The translations under genes were made by a program, and so were the position numbers. A stretch of 64,000 nucleotides of DNA from Sphingobacteriia bacterium (GTDB taxonomy: Bacteria > Bacteroidota > Bacteroidia > Bacteroidales > UBA7960): contig JAABSE010000006.1 in NCBI GenBank assembly GCA_011390575.1, positions 1 through 64,000 of the forward strand, written 5' to 3'. The first letter of the stretch is position 1. Each line of letters starts with the position of its first letter. The notes beneath the pieces are model-generated. The model did no database searches. It worked only from the letters and a program-made list of their open reading frames with translations, and was not told the origin of the DNA. Of this stretch, positions 1-8,848 are shown one piece after another.

Positions 1-246
1 GTTGCTGATATTTCGCTAACCCCCGACATCCAAATCTTCCCCAACCCGGCCACCGGGATCGTACAGATTACCGGTCTTGAAGAATACCAGTCCTATCAAC
101 TTCAAATTCTGGACTTATCAGGGAGGCTTCTTACAAAAAGCCATTCTTCTCCATTTGTCAACCTTGGAAAATTGCCGGCAGGGGTTTATTTGCTCCGGAT
201 TTCCGGAAAAGACTTTCAACTCACCCGCAAAATCATCAGGCAGTAA
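1..246 (+). CDS. T9SS cargo protein, C-terminal end only (partial)
   Basis: The frame is open from the first base to a TAA, so only the last 81 residues are visible. They form a type A C-terminal sorting domain of the type IX secretion system: the entry motif IFPNPATGIVQI, a strand around LQILDLSGRLL, the turn LPAGVYLLRI and the basic tail LTRKIIRQ. In Bacteroidota this domain of about 80 residues sends a folded protein through the outer membrane and is then cut off or anchored. The functional part of the protein lies upstream of the window, so the cargo cannot be named. No clear T-rich terminator follows; a GC-rich palindrome (284-298) lies 38 bp downstream. Confidence 0.85.
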   Translation, partial: VADISLTPDIQIFPNPATGIVQITGLEEYQSYQLQILDLSGRLLTKSHSSPFVNLGKLPAGVYLLRISGKDFQLTRKIIRQ

Positions 247-740
247 AAGGCTTTAAAGATTCGTATCCTGCTGACCAGGGCAAAGTCCGGTCCGGACTAC
301 AGTTCCGGCCCGGACTAATGATGTATACTGTACGATTTTGTGTATAGCGGATCCATACCTTGTTCACCGGAATTACCGGGTATGGGTTGATTGTGGCAGT
401 CATAGAAGCAGTATATCGTATAGGGATTTTTGTTTTATGTTTTTCGGCTAATGATAACCTATGATATTGGTTAGCTTTGTGCAAAGCAGATTCCCGGCCT
501 GATTGTCACGAAAAAACCACTTTGTGGTTTTTAAAACTGCGTCTCTGCGTCTTCGCGAGAGGAAAGGATTCTATGTATACGAGCATAATATCCAAAATTT
601 GACCCCTATTCTTATGATTCAAGCAAAGTTCCCTTTAAACTGAGTTCATTCCCGGGGATAAGGATTTTTCTTAATAATCTTCTCGCAATTTTGTAACAAT
701 TCCCCTTTCGGGCTTACTAAAGGAATAAACAGTTTTCAAC
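247..740. other. Intergenic stretch, no gene seen
   Basis: No convincing coding frame; ORF 236..484 on the minus strand has no family features. It holds a GC-rich perfect dyad, AGTCCGG-T-CCGGACT at 284-298, with a second related half at 301-316, possibly a stem-loop at the end of the upstream transcript although no T-run follows. Around 540-562 is a GCGTCT-type run (gcgtctctgcgtcttcgcga), which resembles degenerate intergenic repeats of some genomes; only one copy is seen here. The last 80 bp are AT-rich and lead into the sigma factor gene. Confidence 0.5.
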
Positions 741-1256
741 ATGATAGAAAAAGAGCTCAGGTTTAAGACGCTTGTCAGGGAAAATGAAGAACGAATCCGG
801 CGCATTTGCCGGTATTATGCCCCTACAGAGGAGGATCAGAACGACATGTACCAGGAGGTTTTGGTCAATATATGGAAAAGTCTGGACAGTTTCCGGGGCG
901 ACTCTGCCATGGGTACCTGGGTATACCGGGTGGCTGTAAACACCTCCCTGAGCTATTCGGGGCAACATTACAAACGGATGAAGCTCAACGTGGAAATGGG
1001 AAGTGAATACCTGCAAAATGCCTTTGTACAGGAGGATGAATACATGCTAAAGGAAGAGAAAATACAGGCGCTGCAGGCTGAGCTGAACCAGCTTTCCTTT
1101 ATCGATAAAGCCATTATGGGGCTGGTTATCGAAGGGCTTTCCACCAAAGACATCAGCGATATTATCGGCATCACCGAGTCCAATGTGAGGGTGAAAATCC
1201 ACCGCATTAAAAATGAACTGCGCAGCAAACTCAATACAAATTCAGAATCGTTTTAA
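741..1256 (+). CDS. ECF-type sigma-70 family RNA polymerase sigma factor
   Basis: A 171-residue protein with the two conserved parts of an ECF sigma factor. Region 2 is around residues 30-75 (DMYQEVLVNIWKSLDSF, then GTWVYRVAVN), which binds core polymerase and the -10 element. Region 4 is around residues 118-165 (LSFIDKAIMGLVIEGLS, then the helix-turn-helix TKDISDIIGITESNVRVKIH), which binds the -35 element. Length is normal for the family. It is followed after 18 bp by a membrane protein gene, probably cotranscribed. That neighbour lacks the usual zinc-binding anti-sigma motif, so a role as its anti-sigma factor is only a guess. The targets cannot be told from the sequence. Confidence 0.9.
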   Translation: MIEKELRFKTLVRENEERIRRICRYYAPTEEDQNDMYQEVLVNIWKSLDSFRGDSAMGTWVYRVAVNTSLSYSGQHYKRMKLNVEMGSEYLQNAFVQEDEYMLKEEKIQALQAELNQLSFIDKAIMGLVIEGLSTKDISDIIGITESNVRVKIHRIKNELRSKLNTNSESF

Positions 1257-1274
1257 CCTATAACATTTATAATT

Positions 1275-1832
1275 ATGGAAAATATATCCCGAAATCCCGG
1301 AGAGATGGAAAGCTTCGTATCCCGGCTTAAGAAGCAGGATAGCTACAACCTGCAACTGGGCAAGGTGCTCAAGAGATTTTATATCATTATGGTGGTTTTT
1401 TATATTCTTTTGATGGTAGTCAATCCCTTCTCTGATTTGTCTATCCTGCATAGGGTTATTGGACTGCTTTTTGTTTTGGCCTTTTCCTGGTTTGCCATGC
1501 TGTTCTCACGATATCAAAAAGACTTTCGGGATGTGGATTACGGTTTGCCTACATTGCAAATGATGCAGAATGTGGTGGAAAGGTATAAGTTCTCGCTGAA
1601 AACGATTCTTCAGTTGATCCCTCCCCTGGCGATGGTGGCCATTGCTCTCAGTCTTACAGTTTACCAGAGTACTAGTGCTGCCAATGCACTCTACCGGGTG
1701 TTGATGGTACAGTTGTTTTTCTTTTTGATTGCACTGGTGGCTGGCTATGCAGGCTACGAAGTATGGAAGGTGAAACACAAACCCCTTGTAGATCATGCCC
1801 GTGAGATGTTGAAGGAATTGGACAGGAAGTGA
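1275..1832 (+). CDS. Four-helix membrane protein next to the ECF sigma factor
   Basis: A 185-residue protein I do not recognise at family level. It has a charged cytosolic N-terminus (about 30 residues), a first pair of hydrophobic segments near residues 35-52 and 60-78, a charged middle (YQKDFRDVDYG), a second pair near 110-130 and 138-158, and a basic C-terminal tail. The start 18 bp after the sigma factor stop suggests one operon. Such sigma plus small membrane protein pairs recur in Bacteroidota, and the second gene may sense the envelope or restrain the sigma factor. No HxxxCxxC anti-sigma zinc motif is present, so that role is inference. Confidence 0.65.
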   Translation: MENISRNPGEMESFVSRLKKQDSYNLQLGKVLKRFYIIMVVFYILLMVVNPFSDLSILHRVIGLLFVLAFSWFAMLFSRYQKDFRDVDYGLPTLQMMQNVVERYKFSLKTILQLIPPLAMVAIALSLTVYQSTSAANALYRVLMVQLFFFLIALVAGYAGYEVWKVKHKPLVDHAREMLKELDRK

Positions 1833-2138
1833 AAAGAGTATAGTGAAAAGAAAGTTGTAAGAAGATACCAGAGACCAGGGTAAAGGGCTTAAAGCTGAAA
1901 GCGCAAAGGTTTTTAGCGTAGCGGGGAAAGCAAATTTAACATATTTATTTCCAATTACCCTGGCAGGATGATAGCCTGAACAGGGACAAAGATTATCCAT
2001 GGCAACGGTGAGATTTTTTGAAGGATAGGAGTTGGTTTAAGGGTCGAATATTTCCGATGAGACCTCCAGTTTATGCCCTTAAAGATATTTACATGGTGAT
2101 TATGTTGTAATGTGTCATAATTACGGAAAATACGGAGT
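1833..2138. other. Intergenic stretch, nothing recognised
   Basis: About 300 bp between the membrane protein and the promoter of the next gene. ORFs here on the minus strand (1506..2000) only shadow the upstream gene. No RNA, repeat or terminator with a clear T-run was seen. Confidence 0.4.
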
Positions 2139-2166
2139 TTTGTAGCGTATGAGAAACTTATTTTTG
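2139..2166 (+). promoter_or_regulatory. Probable Bacteroidota-type promoter of the STAS-like gene
   Basis: A TTTG box at 2139-2142 and a TATTTTTG box at 2159-2166 fit the Bacteroidota consensus (TTTG near -33, TAnnTTTG near -7) with 16 bp between them. The start codon follows about 45 bp downstream. Motif match only. Confidence 0.4.
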
Positions 2167-2209
2167 CCGTGATAATTTGATCTAACCACCAACAAAAATA
2201 TTGTTTACA

Positions 2210-2590
2210 ATGAATGAGTCAAAAGCCTTTTATGACAAGGATTCCGGAGCTGCTATCGGACATTTTGCAGGTTTTTTGAAGCCTGAAGAATTTAAAACCA
2301 TTGCAGAGGAGTTGCATGTCATCAGAAAAAATAACAATTCCCAAAAGCAATTGAATAACATTGAGCAGATGAGGGTACTTACTGCCGATGTTCAGAAATG
2401 GCTCAATGATGTATGGTTTCCCAAAGCCAAACAGGGTGGGTTGAAATATTTTGCCTTTGTAGTGCCCAAAGATGTATTTGGTAAAATGAGTATGGAGAAT
2501 GCCAATAAAGATACTTCCGTTACCAGTGGGATAGAAATTCAGTACTTCCAGACCGAGACCGAAGCGAAAGCATGGTTAAAGTCGAAGTAA
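2210..2590 (+). CDS. Small STAS/SpoIIAA-like protein
   Basis: A soluble 126-residue protein. The ATG at 2210 is preferred to the upstream TTG in the ORF track (2201) because it lies in the same frame and starts the compact domain. The pattern of alternating strands and helices ends in LKYFAFVVPKDVFGKMS and FQTETEAKAWLKSK. This resembles the small STAS/SEC14-type (SpoIIAA-like) proteins of Bacteroidota, whose C-termini read 'A..WL'. Function is unknown for this group; binding of a lipophilic ligand or a partner protein is possible. It is a single-gene unit, with a promoter-like motif upstream and a stem-loop just after its stop. Confidence 0.55.
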   Translation: MNESKAFYDKDSGAAIGHFAGFLKPEEFKTIAEELHVIRKNNNSQKQLNNIEQMRVLTADVQKWLNDVWFPKAKQGGLKYFAFVVPKDVFGKMSMENANKDTSVTSGIEIQYFQTETEAKAWLKSK

Positions 2591-2609
2591 TTGCGTTTTC
2601 CTGGATTAG

Positions 2610-2649
2610 TTGAGGTTGCCAGCTGGGGTTTGTCAGTGGGCAACCTCAA
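2610..2649 (+). terminator. Stem-loop after the STAS-like gene
   Basis: Perfect 11-bp inverted repeat TTGAGGTTGCC / GGCAACCTCAA with an 18-nt loop, starting 19 bp after the stop and followed by a T-rich stretch. Likely transcription terminator, although the T-run is interrupted. Confidence 0.5.
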
Positions 2650-2851
2650 TGTATTTTCACTTTTCTCGTCCAACACAAAATAAAACCCATCTTACACATG
2701 AATCCTTCCCCCTAATACCCCAATGCAAAAACAACCCAACTACATAGTATGTGCATCACTACGCACATGCCCGGGAAGAAGAGCACCAAATTGTTCATAT
2801 TGCAAAGGCTAATGGGGGTTAAACCGCCAATCCGTAATCCACAATTCCTCC

Positions 2852-3499
2852 CTAAATCTTCACAATTTTATGCTTGATGGCATACACCACCAGTTCGGCG
2901 GTGCTGTTGATTTTGAGCTTTTTCATGATGTTGGATTTGTGCGCTTCTACGGTACGCACGCTGATATGGAGATTGTCGGCCAGTTGCTGGTTGGTCATTC
3001 CTTTGGTGATGGCCTGCAGAATTTCGGTTTCGCGCTCGGTAAGTTTGTTGTTCTGCCCTTCTTTTTTGGTTTTGCTTTTCAGGAAATTTTCAATGAGAAT
3101 TTCGGAAACAAACCCTTTGCTGTAATGTTCGCCTTTTACCACTGTGTGAATGGCTTCGATAAGCTGTCCGGGTTTGAAGTTTTTGGGAACGTATGCCATG
3201 GCTCCGGCCTCAAAACCGGTTACTATCATATCTTCACTTACAGAAGAGGAGTGGAGAACTACCTTGGTGGCCGGGAATTCTGAAATGATTTTTTTGGTCA
3301 GCTCAATGCCATCAATACCGGGAAGGATTACATCCAGAATGACCACATCAGGTCTGAGGTCTTTGATTTTCTGGTAGGCTTCTTCGCCGTCTCCGGCAAC
3401 ACCTACCAGTTTAATGTCAGGAACTTTTGAAAATATTTGCCGGGCAGCCAGTACAATCAAATCATGATCGTCAACAACAAGTACCTTTATTTTATCCAT
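2852..3499 (-). CDS. Response regulator, NarL/LuxR type
   Basis: A 215-residue two-component response regulator. The receiver domain (residues 1-120) has the acidic pair D10-D11, the phospho-acceptor D56 in VVILDVILPG, the conserved S/T position (VVLHSSS) and K104 in YVPKNF. The C-terminal LuxR-type helix-turn-helix (about 148-212) reads LTERETEILQAITKGMTNQQ, then the recognition helix region ISVRTVEAHKSNI. It should bind DNA as a dimer when phosphorylated. No histidine kinase lies beside it, so it may be an orphan regulator served by a kinase elsewhere. It is transcribed alone; the ABC permease upstream is 131 bp away. Confidence 0.92.
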   Translation of the reverse strand: MDKIKVLVVDDHDLIVLAARQIFSKVPDIKLVGVAGDGEEAYQKIKDLRPDVVILDVILPGIDGIELTKKIISEFPATKVVLHSSSVSEDMIVTGFEAGAMAYVPKNFKPGQLIEAIHTVVKGEHYSKGFVSEILIENFLKSKTKKEGQNNKLTERETEILQAITKGMTNQQLADNLHISVRTVEAHKSNIMKKLKINSTAELVVYAIKHKIVKI

Positions 3500-3630
3500 T
3501 GTAAAGCCAACTTTATATTTTTGTCTCCAAAACTGTTAATCTACAGACAAATTTAGTAAAAAATATTATTAAAGCCTAAAATATTTAATTTAGATAAAAA
3601 CAGGCAATTTGTTAAGAGGACTTTTGTTAC

Positions 3631-4869
3631 CTATTCGTATCGCAAGGATTCGATGGGGTCGAGTTTTGATGCTTTGGCTGCCGGATAGTAACCTGCTGCA
3701 AGCCCTACCAGGAAACACACGGTTACCCCCATAAAAATCCATAGCCAGGGAACAATAAAGGGGTTGCCGATAAAATAAGAAATGATGTTCCCCACGAGTA
3801 TCCCGAAAATAATTCCTACCAGACCTCCCAATTGACAAATAACCACAGCTTCGGCCAGAAACTGTTGTTTGATGGTTTGGCGTGTGGCTCCCAGGGCTTT
3901 GCGAATGCCTATTTCGCGGGTGCGTTCGGTAACTGATACAAGCATGATATTCATCAGGCCAATGGCGGCCCCCAGCAAGGTGATAATACCGATAATGGTG
4001 GCTGCCCCGGTAACCATTCCCAGGTTTTCAATGAGCATACGGGCAATATTGTCGCTTTTGCTTACATCAAAGTTGTTGGTTTCGTTGGGCCGCAACCCCC
4101 TGACAATTCTGAACAAGCCGGTAGCTTCTCCGATGGCCGTTTCCAGGTCGGCAATGTTGTCGGTGCTTACGTTTACGGTATAGTTCATGTTGGGTCGCGA
4201 AAAGTTTTGCCTTGCCGATACTACCGGGATGATGCAAACCAAATCGTTGCTGAATCCAAAACTCGCTCCTCTTTCTTTAAGCACTCCGATTACCTGGTAC
4301 CTCTTGTTGCTGATGGAAATGAACGAACCCAGCGGGTTTTCATTGTTTTTAAACAGGCTGCCAACCAGTTGCGAGCCAATAATCACCACGTTGGCTCCGG
4401 TTTCCTGTTCGTGATTGGAAAAGTTTCTTCCCCGATCAAGCTCAACACCTGAGGTTACAAGGTAGTTGTCATCCGAGCCGGTGACGTTGATGTTGGGATT
4501 GGTTTCTTCCGAGCCAAACCTAACTGTTGCGGTGCTGGTACCCCAAACCGAAACAGAAACGCTGGCAGGAAACTGAAACTCTTCCTTAAACCGCATGGCC
4601 TCTTCAAAGGAGATGTTCCTGAACGACTGGGGTCTGCCGCCACCCATTACGCGCATTTCGCGGTTTCGGATGGAAAAGCTGTTGGATCCCAGACGGGCAA
4701 AACTCGAGGTGATAGAAACTTTGATGGATTCAATGGAGGTAAGAATACCCACCAGTGCCATGATACCAAAGGCAATGATTAGTATCGTGAGCAAGGTGCG
4801 CAGTTTGTGGCTGCGAATAGAGCTCAGTGAAACCTTAAAATTCTCGGTGGTGACTATCCTTTTCTTCAT
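3631..4869 (-). CDS. ABC transporter permease, MacB/FtsX type
   Basis: A 412-residue membrane protein with the MacB fold: an N-terminal transmembrane helix (about residues 22-45, [20 protein letters not shown]), a large periplasmic domain (about 46-285), and three C-terminal helices. These include the FtsX signature [20 protein letters not shown] and [18 protein letters not shown]. The tail [13 protein letters not shown] is the typical MacB ending. Such proteins work with an ABC ATPase in mechanotransmission or in export of lipoproteins, peptides or antibiotics. No ATPase or membrane fusion partner lies beside it. It begins 9 bp after the upp stop codon, so the two are probably cotranscribed even though the functions are unrelated. 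Confidence 0.9.
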   Translation of the reverse strand: MKKRIVTTENFKVSLSSIRSHKLRTLLTILIIAFGIMALVGILTSIESIKVSITSSFARLGSNSFSIRNREMRVMGGGRPQSFRNISFEEAMRFKEEFQFPASVSVSVWGTSTATVRFGSEETNPNINVTGSDDNYLVTSGVELDRGRNFSNHEQETGANVVIIGSQLVGSLFKNNENPLGSFISISNKRYQVIGVLKERGASFGFSNDLVCIIPVVSARQNFSRPNMNYTVNVSTDNIADLETAIGEATGLFRIVRGLRPNETNNFDVSKSDNIARMLIENLGMVTGAATIIGIITLLGAAIGLMNIMLVSVTERTREIGIRKALGATRQTIKQQFLAEAVVICQLGGLVGIIFGILVGNIISYFIGNPFIVPWLWIFMGVTVCFLVGLAAGYYPAAKASKLDPIESLRYE

Positions 4870-4878
4870 GGTTCAGGG

Positions 4879-5529
4879 TTAGAGTTTGTTTCCAAATGCC
4901 AGGTCTCCGGCATCTCCCAGTCCGGGAACGATATACCCTTTGGCGGTGAGCTCATCGTCTACGGCTCCCAGCCACATGGTAAAACTTCCTGAGGGCATGT
5001 GTTTTTTTACGTGTTCTACTCCTTCAACGCTGGCAAGTATCGATACGATATGTGTATGAGCCGGCTTGCCTTTGGAAAGCAATTCCTTGTAAGTAAGAAC
5101 CATAGAACCGCCGGTAGCCAGCATAGGGTCTGAAAGGATAAGAATCTTATTGTCCAGCGAAGGGCATGAAGCGTATTCGATCTGAATAGTAAAGCTACCG
5201 TTTTTGTGGTGTTTCCTGTAGGCTGAGATGAAGGAATTTTCGGCCTGGTCAAAAAAATTGAGCAAACCGTTGTGCATTGGTAAACCTGCTCTTAATATGG
5301 TGGCAATTACGGGTTGTTCTTTCAGAACTTTACAGTTGGCTTCGCCCAGAGAGGTGACTACCTCCTTTTCTTCCCATGGCAGCTGTTTGCTGATTTCATA
5401 GGCAAAAATCTCCCCCAGTCTTTCCATGTTTTTCCTGAAGCGCATACTGTCCTTCTGAATCTCAATGTCACGCGCCTCCGCGATATATTGGTTCAGAAGC
5501 GAATTTTGATTTCCCAATATGTGTACCAT
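4879..5529 (-). CDS. upp: Uracil phosphoribosyltransferase
   Basis: A 216-residue enzyme that converts uracil and PRPP to UMP in pyrimidine salvage. The PRPP-binding loop is at residues 131-142 (ILSDPMLATGGSM), and the uracil-binding C-terminal motif is GYIVPGLGDAGDLAFGNKL, as in canonical Upp. The N-terminal part (residues 1-70) carries the RxxNMERLGE stretch common in Bacteroidota members. Length is normal and no key residue is missing. It lies 36 bp downstream of the FemAB/GNAT-like gene and 9 bp upstream of the ABC permease on the same strand. Confidence 0.93.
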   Translation of the reverse strand: MVHILGNQNSLLNQYIAEARDIEIQKDSMRFRKNMERLGEIFAYEISKQLPWEEKEVVTSLGEANCKVLKEQPVIATILRAGLPMHNGLLNFFDQAENSFISAYRKHHKNGSFTIQIEYASCPSLDNKILILSDPMLATGGSMVLTYKELLSKGKPAHTHIVSILASVEGVEHVKKHMPSGSFTMWLGAVDDELTAKGYIVPGLGDAGDLAFGNKL

Positions 5530-5565
5530 ATGTGATAAGATTAGGTGTTTATCTGGTTATACCCG

Positions 5566-6504
5566 TTATTTTTTTGCCAGAAAATACCATTTGGCAAAGG
5601 GTTTTAGCAAGAACGGAAAATGATTGATTTCTATCTGTAAAAATACACATTCTTTTGAACCAAATCCACTATAAAAGCGTGCAAGATTTTTTTCCATACT
5701 TCCTTCAAAATCCAGGGTAATATTTTGTCCCGCATGTTCGCGGATATAACTGTCGATAATAGCAGACATGGCACCGTTTTCCCGTGCCTCAGGGGTACTG
5801 CCCGAAAAAAGAAGAATAGCTTTTTTATGGCTGAAAACAAACACAATGCCTGCACAGAAGGTGTTTTGTGCATTGTAGGCACTGTAAACTTTGGTGTCGC
5901 CCCGGTGTATGCCTGAATAAATCAAATGTTTCAGGGTTTCATACTGGGCAGGTGTGAACGGCGATAGTTGCTTCCCTTTGTTATTTTTAAAGGCTTCGAT
6001 GACAGAAACAGGGTCCGCATTGGGTGTAACAAATACCCTTTCTTTTTCTGATTTTTTGATGTTTCTGCGGGTTTGCCCCGAATAACCCTTCCGGATTTCT
6101 TCGTAAGGGGCAATCAGATCCAGTTCATATGTTTTTCTTTGGTGGGTTGCTCCCTTAATGGCAGGGCCTGTTGGGTTGAACGTGTTAAGGTTGAGGATTA
6201 CATACCAGTAATCAGAGGGTATGGCCGATATAAATGCATTCAGCAGATTCTCGTCTACCGGGAAGGAAGAAAACACTCCCAGCTGCTGCACGAAGATCGG
6301 CTGAAGGATATAGTTAATACCGTATTTGGTTTTCCCGGGCAACGGCATTACGGCCTCATAATCGCCATATACCAATGCATCCCAGGAAGGAGAAACCTGA
6401 TTTAAATAAAAGCTGTAAGGGTATATCAATCCATTGATTGCATTTTCGATACAATGGTCCCATTTATCAAAATCTATGTGAACGTGTTTTTTGAATTTAA
6501 TCAT
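5566..6504 (-). CDS. GNAT/FemAB-like acyl- or aminoacyltransferase
   Basis: A 312-residue soluble protein with the double-GNAT layout of the FemAB/FemX group. The middle part reads YSGQTRRNIKKSEKE, matching the 'RR.IrkA' helix that follows the first GNAT half. The C-terminal part has AGIVFVFSHKKAILLFSGS and the typical DFEGSMEKNLARFYSGFG. FemX-like enzymes transfer amino acids from aminoacyl-tRNA to peptidoglycan precursors, but this clade in Bacteroidota is mostly uncharacterised and sits with polysaccharide genes. Its upstream neighbour (36 bp) is a polysaccharide deacetylase-like protein, which suggests a cell-envelope role. The substrate is unknown. Confidence 0.65.
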   Translation of the reverse strand: MIKFKKHVHIDFDKWDHCIENAINGLIYPYSFYLNQVSPSWDALVYGDYEAVMPLPGKTKYGINYILQPIFVQQLGVFSSFPVDENLLNAFISAIPSDYWYVILNLNTFNPTGPAIKGATHQRKTYELDLIAPYEEIRKGYSGQTRRNIKKSEKERVFVTPNADPVSVIEAFKNNKGKQLSPFTPAQYETLKHLIYSGIHRGDTKVYSAYNAQNTFCAGIVFVFSHKKAILLFSGSTPEARENGAMSAIIDSYIREHAGQNITLDFEGSMEKNLARFYSGFGSKECVFLQIEINHFPFLLKPFAKWYFLAKK

Positions 6505-6540
6505 AATGCTTATCGGATTATCACAATGGGTAACGTCACA

Positions 6541-7869
6541 TCAGGGTTTTGGTTCGCTGAGAATATGCTCAATTAATTCGGAATAAATTCTGCGCCAGCC
6601 TTTCCATTGTCCATGTTCGCTTAGGCTATCGTTGTGCCAGAGCGTTATCAGGGTTCCGTCAGCCTTTTTTACGGCATCTGCTATCTCCTTTGCTTTTGCT
6701 ATGGCATCTTCAGGTTTTAGTTTCATGTAGTCGCGTAGAGTTCCGTCCATGATAGCGGTAGGGTATACTTTGAGTCTTGTTTCTGCCTCCATGGAGAGAT
6801 CGAAAAAAGTAAAGGGGGTGCAGGTTCCGGCTCTGAAACCGGTATGCGATGCAAAGCCCATGGAAAAATCATTCTTGATGCCTGTTTTTAGCAGGTTCTG
6901 ATAGGTTTGGGGCATCTTCAGCTTCAGATAATGTTGCCGGCTGTTCTTTACCGGTCGGTTGAGGATCCCCGATAGCAGTTCGGTTTCTTCCTTCAACCGG
7001 TATTCTTTAAAATTAGAAGCATAAGAAGGGTGTACGCCTGTTTCGGCATAGTCACCCACGGTTTTTACCAGCGTCTGAAAAGTGCGTGAATGGATGGAAA
7101 TGTTTTTGTCTTTGGGCCCATACTGGCCACATAGGAAAAAATATACGGGTTTGAGCCGGTATTTTTTCTGCAGCTGTAGCTGAAACTCATAAGTATCGAA
7201 AGGATCCTGTCGTTTCCCGCTAATAGTTTCCAGGCGGTAACGCAAATTCGAAAAATTAAAAGTAAAGATATCTTTGGCAAATAAAAACAGGTTTCTTGAC
7301 ACCCCTTTTCCTTTGTAGGCATATGCCACATCAATGTCGTAGGTGGGAATAAAGGTGAAGTTGTTTTTACGGGGTTCCAGGAAAGGAAAAATCTCCAGCA
7401 ACTTTTTTTGCATTTGTTTTGCCTGCAAATCAATAACAGGAATATCGAGAAAACCCTGTTGGTAGGCTATGCTTTGGTCGGCTTCAAAACGTCCGTGCCG
7501 GTCCTCCAGAAAGGGCAGATATTCTTCATACCGGCTAAGCAGATAAAAGGATGAGGAGAAAATGTCGAAGCCAAGGTCGCAAACTACATCTGTGCGCGTA
7601 AGAGGAAACAGCACAGGGAAGTCATCTTTTTTTTGCACCTGGGGCACAAAATCTCTGATTCCTTTTTCCTGCAAAAGCCCTGAAGGGTAAACTTTAAGTG
7701 CTGCTCCCGGGAGCTCTCGTCCGGAATAGTTGATTTTCCCGCCCCTGAAATTAAGAAACTCTTCACTGGAGTTGGTAACCTTGTAGTCAAAACCACAGAT
7801 GTCGCGCAGCAATGTTTTGGCTATATACTGAATCCTGTTGTTGATCCTGGGAGTAAAGAGTAAAATCAT
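6541..7869 (-). CDS. Polysaccharide deacetylase-like protein
   Basis: A 442-residue protein without signal peptide. The N-terminal 130 residues match the domain found ahead of NodB-like deacetylases in Bacteroidota (DVVCDLGFDIFSSSFYLLSR). The catalytic-like part has TYDIDVAYAY (a D-x-D metal motif near residue 178), a TGVHPSYAS segment with the conserved His-Pro, and GFASHTGFRAGTCTPFTFFD, a position where the family often has R-x-G-x-x-x-P. The C-terminal LWHNDSLSE carries the late His. I infer an N-deacetylase acting on a glycan during envelope polysaccharide synthesis. It is the second gene in a minus-strand run after radC (40 bp gap). Confidence 0.7.
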   Translation of the reverse strand: MILLFTPRINNRIQYIAKTLLRDICGFDYKVTNSSEEFLNFRGGKINYSGRELPGAALKVYPSGLLQEKGIRDFVPQVQKKDDFPVLFPLTRTDVVCDLGFDIFSSSFYLLSRYEEYLPFLEDRHGRFEADQSIAYQQGFLDIPVIDLQAKQMQKKLLEIFPFLEPRKNNFTFIPTYDIDVAYAYKGKGVSRNLFLFAKDIFTFNFSNLRYRLETISGKRQDPFDTYEFQLQLQKKYRLKPVYFFLCGQYGPKDKNISIHSRTFQTLVKTVGDYAETGVHPSYASNFKEYRLKEETELLSGILNRPVKNSRQHYLKLKMPQTYQNLLKTGIKNDFSMGFASHTGFRAGTCTPFTFFDLSMEAETRLKVYPTAIMDGTLRDYMKLKPEDAIAKAKEIADAVKKADGTLITLWHNDSLSEHGQWKGWRRIYSELIEHILSEPKP

Positions 7870-7909
7870 GAGAGAAACAAGCTAAAAACAGGTAAAGATA
7901 AAAGATATT

Positions 7910-8626
7910 TTACAGAGCACCTTCATCGGCAAAGCTAAAATAGCTGTCGCCTGCCACAATAATGTGGTCAAGTACGGGTAAATCAAGGAAAGAACCTGCG
8001 TTTTTGCATTTCTGGGTTATTTCATGGTCTTTTTTGCTGGGCAGGGTATTGCCGCTGGGGTGGTTATGGCAAAGAATGACCGATGAGGCATTGTCTTCCA
8101 GGGCGATTTTAAAAATTTTTTTGGGGTCTGCAACGGTTCCCGCCAGGCTTCCTTCGCTTATTTTATGGGTTCGTTTGATCATGTTTCCCCGGTTGAGGGT
8201 AATGATCCAGAATTCCTCATAATTGCTGTCGCTCAGAATAGGGTGCATCAATTCAAAGGCATCACGGCTGGAGGTGACTTTTCTTTTGCTGAGGCTGTCG
8301 CTGAGTCTTCTGCGGCGGCCCAGTTCCAGGGCCGCGATAATGTTGATGGCTTTGGCTTCTCCGATACCTTTAAATTTCATCATCTCTTTCACGCTCAGGC
8401 GCGATAGTTCATTGATGTTCTGGTTGACGGAGGCATAAATCTGCCGGGCAAGATCAACAGCGGAGTGTTCGCGGGTGCCTGAGCCAATCAGAATGGCCAG
8501 CAGTTCAACATCACTAAGGGCAGTGGCTGTTTTGGCCAGGAGTTTTTCCCTGGGGCGGTCGTCTTCTGCCAGCGATTTGATTTTGTTGGGGTTGCTTTTT
8601 GAGTTTAAATCAGCTTTTTCGCTCAT
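7910..8626 (-). CDS. radC: RadC family (JAB domain) protein
   Basis: A 238-residue protein. The N-terminal helix-hairpin-helix-like region is FKGIGEAKAINIIAALELGR (about residues 88-107). The C-terminal JAB/MPN metalloprotease-like domain holds VILCHNHPSGNTLPSKKDHE, the H-x-H-P-x-G-x(8)-D zinc motif intact. Named for a disputed DNA-repair phenotype; the biochemical role of chromosomal RadC is still unclear. Length is as expected for the family. It starts the minus-strand run that continues through the deacetylase-like gene, the FemAB-like gene, upp and the ABC permease. Confidence 0.92.
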   Translation of the reverse strand: MSEKADLNSKSNPNKIKSLAEDDRPREKLLAKTATALSDVELLAILIGSGTREHSAVDLARQIYASVNQNINELSRLSVKEMMKFKGIGEAKAINIIAALELGRRRRLSDSLSKRKVTSSRDAFELMHPILSDSNYEEFWIITLNRGNMIKRTHKISEGSLAGTVADPKKIFKIALEDNASSVILCHNHPSGNTLPSKKDHEITQKCKNAGSFLDLPVLDHIIVAGDSYFSFADEGAL

Positions 8627-8664
8627 GAGTTCTATGATTTAAGCTAATTTAATACTATCGGAGC

Positions 8665-8702
8665 AAATAAAAAAAGGTTTTTGACGTATCAAAAACCTTT
8701 TT
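8665..8702 (-). terminator. Terminator of the first tRNA-Glu unit
   Basis: Perfect 14-bp stem AAAAAGGTTTTTGA / TCAAAAACCTTTTT with a 4-nt loop, directly after the tRNA on the minus strand and followed there by a T-rich run. Typical intrinsic terminator shape, although the stem is AT-rich. Confidence 0.75.
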
Positions 8703-8704
8703 CG

Positions 8705-8776
8705 TAGCCCGTAGGGGATTCGAACCCCTGCTACCAGGATGAAAACCTGGCGTCCTAACCCCTAGACGAACGGGCC
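8705..8776 (-). tRNA. tRNA-Glu (anticodon TTC), copy 1
   Basis: Read on the minus strand, this is a 72-nt tRNA. The acceptor stem GGCCCGT pairs with ACGGGCT (one G-U at the first position), followed by discriminator A. The anticodon arm is CCAGG-TTTTCAT-CCTGG with anticodon TTC, reading GAA/GAG. The T arm is CAGGGG-TTCGAAT-CCCCTA. CCA is not encoded. It is identical to the copy at 9148-9219. Confidence 0.95.
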
Positions 8777-8848
8777 GCTGTTAGTAAAGCAGTGCAAAAT
8801 TATATTTTTTTCTTATGGAAAAAATATTTTTTTGCGGTTACTGCTTAT

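Noticed and set aside
236-484. Minus-strand ORF of 82 residues
   Set aside because: No start context or family pattern; it overlaps a GC-rich palindrome in a non-coding gap.
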